Source: JBJTIF01 sp046094825
Lineage (GTDB): Bacteria > Actinomycetota > UBA4738 > HRBIN12
Length of the DNA: 5,723 nt
Assembly (NCBI GenBank): GCA_046094825.1
Contig: JBJTIF010000098.1
Location: 1 to 5,723, forward strand
Direction of reading: 5' to 3'
In this document: positions 5,027 to 5,723 of the stretch, piece by piece
Layout of the letters: every line of letters starts with the position of its first letter
How positions within the stretch are numbered: position 1 is the first letter of the stretch
Program-made: the position numbers and the translations under genes
Notes under the pieces: generated by a model
The model's input: the letters and a program-made list of their open reading frames with translations, nothing else
The model's database searches: none
Told to the model about the DNA's origin: nothing

Positions 5027-5723
5027 CGCGCGTGTCTGGACCCGTGACCCGCGCGGCGCACGCGAAGATCAACGTCTTCCTCCGCGTCGTCGGGGTCCGC
5101 GCGGACGGCTACCACGAGATCGCGAGCCTCGTCGCGCCGATCTCGCTCTCCGACACGGTCACCGTGACGGCGGCGGAGTCGCTCGAGGTCGAGGTGACCG
5201 GTGACGCGTCGCGGACGGCCGACATCCCCGTCGGCGGCCTGAACCTCGCGATCGTCGCCGCCCTCGCGCTCGGCGCGTCGTCGGGCGGACGCGGCGCGCA
5301 CATCGCGATCGACAAGCGCATCCCGAGCGCCGCGGGCCTCGGCGGGGGGAGCGCGGACGCCGCGGCGACGCTCCACGCCCTGAACGAGCTCTGGTCCTGC
5401 GGCCTCGGCCCCGAGGACCTCGCGGGGATCGCCGAGCGCGTCGGCTCCGATGTCCCCGCGCTCGTCCTCGGGGGACCGGTCCTCGTCGGTGGCCGCGGGG
5501 AGGAACTCCGCCCCGTCGAGATCGCTCCCTTCTCGTGGGTGCTCGTCCACGGGGAGCGTGGGGTCGCGTCGCCGGACGCGTACCGCTGGTGGGACGAGGA
5601 CGGCGGGGTCGCGGGGGCCGGCCCCGCGGCGGGGGGGGGCCCCGCGCCCGGCGCGGGCGCGATCGCCGACGCGGTGCGGTCGTTCGGCCTCGAGCCCGCG
5701 CCGACGTTCGTCACGCAACGCGA
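5023..5723 (+). CDS. ispE: 4-diphosphocytidyl-2-C-methyl-D-erythritol kinase, N-terminal part
   Basis: IspE phosphorylates CDP-methylerythritol with ATP, the fourth step of the MEP route to isoprenoids; actinobacteria need these for menaquinone and polyprenyl carriers of wall synthesis. The first 233 codons are in the window and the 3' end lies beyond it. AHAKINVFLRV (12-22) with Lys15 and ADGYHEI (27-33) form the substrate-binding N terminus. PSAAGLGGGSADAA (101-114) is the GHMP-kinase ATP loop, and GSDVPALVLGG (141-151) carries the catalytic Asp143. GRGEEL and GVASPDAY follow normally. Residues ~194-213 are an unusual Gly/Pro/Ala stretch including a 9-G run (5631-5639), and the NDLE-type motif expected later is not seen. 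The start is GTG at 5023 (GTGA overlap with the rsmA stop, GGGGA 6 nt upstream); GTG at 5044 would also leave the core intact. Confidence 0.95.
   Translation, partial: MTRVSGPVTRAAHAKINVFLRVVGVRADGYHEIASLVAPISLSDTVTVTAAESLEVEVTGDASRTADIPVGGLNLAIVAALALGASSGGRGAHIAIDKRIPSAAGLGGGSADAAATLHALNELWSCGLGPEDLAGIAERVGSDVPALVLGGPVLVGGRGEELRPVEIAPFSWVLVHGERGVASPDAYRWWDEDGGVAGAGPAAGGGPAPGAGAIADAVRSFGLEPAPTFVTQR

Noticed and set aside
1..5723. CRISPR array, tRNA/rRNA gene, insertion sequence, toxin-antitoxin or defence genes
   Set aside because: No regularly spaced repeats with unique spacers, no tRNA cloverleaf, no transposase motifs or terminal inverted repeats, and every substantial gene is assigned to a housekeeping or cell-envelope role.

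Overview
This window looks like housekeeping chromosome from a very GC-rich actinobacterium, possibly a contig from an uncultured or deep-branching lineage. Two things point there. Codons are almost all G or C in the third position. The plus-strand gene order is rsmI (3' end) - metG - tatD - Rpf-like cell-wall gene - rsmA/ksgA - ispE, which is the conserved order around metS-tatD-rpfB-ksgA-ispE in Mycobacterium and relatives. No mobile element, CRISPR array, tRNA or rRNA gene was recognised.

Left part (1-756). The window opens in the C-terminal tail of a probable RsmI (16S rRNA 2'-O-ribose methyltransferase), stop at 208-210. The first ~64 bases are suspicious: bases 1-40 exactly duplicate 595-634, and a run of 16 C follows at 49-64. 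Convergent to it lies a minus-strand gene for a lipid-anchored type-1 copper protein (cupredoxin, 151 aa). It diverges from metG across only 54 bp, and TANNNT -10-like boxes lie 6 and 9 nt from the two ATGs, so leaderless or nearly leaderless transcription is possible.

Middle (757-3059). metG (methionyl-tRNA synthetase, 511 aa) and tatD (metal-dependent nuclease, 256 aa) overlap by 4 nt and probably form one transcript.

Intergenic block (3060-3299, 240 bp). This is the most structured non-coding stretch. It holds a stem-loop that may end the tatD transcript, four degenerate ~22-bp tandem units each carrying GTGCC, a perfect 9-bp inverted repeat, and a convincing extended -10 promoter (TTGTGC, 17 bp, TAGGTT) partly buried in that inverted repeat. 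It reads as a regulated promoter for the gene that follows.

Right part (3300-5723). A 285-aa membrane-anchored cell-wall enzyme (one DUF348-like domain, a long charged helix, a lysozyme-like domain) overlaps rsmA/ksgA (16S rRNA dimethyladenosine methyltransferase). rsmA in turn overlaps ispE (MEP-pathway kinase), which runs off the end. The genes serve translation and ribosome maturation (rsmI, metG, rsmA), nucleic-acid quality control (tatD), cell-wall remodelling and growth restart (Rpf-like) and isoprenoid supply (ispE).

I do not see a clearly new biological system. The best leads are the phased repeat/dyad promoter of the Rpf-like gene, that protein's reduced architecture, the copper lipoprotein between rsmI and metG, and the duplicated 40-mer at the window edge, which may be an assembly artefact.
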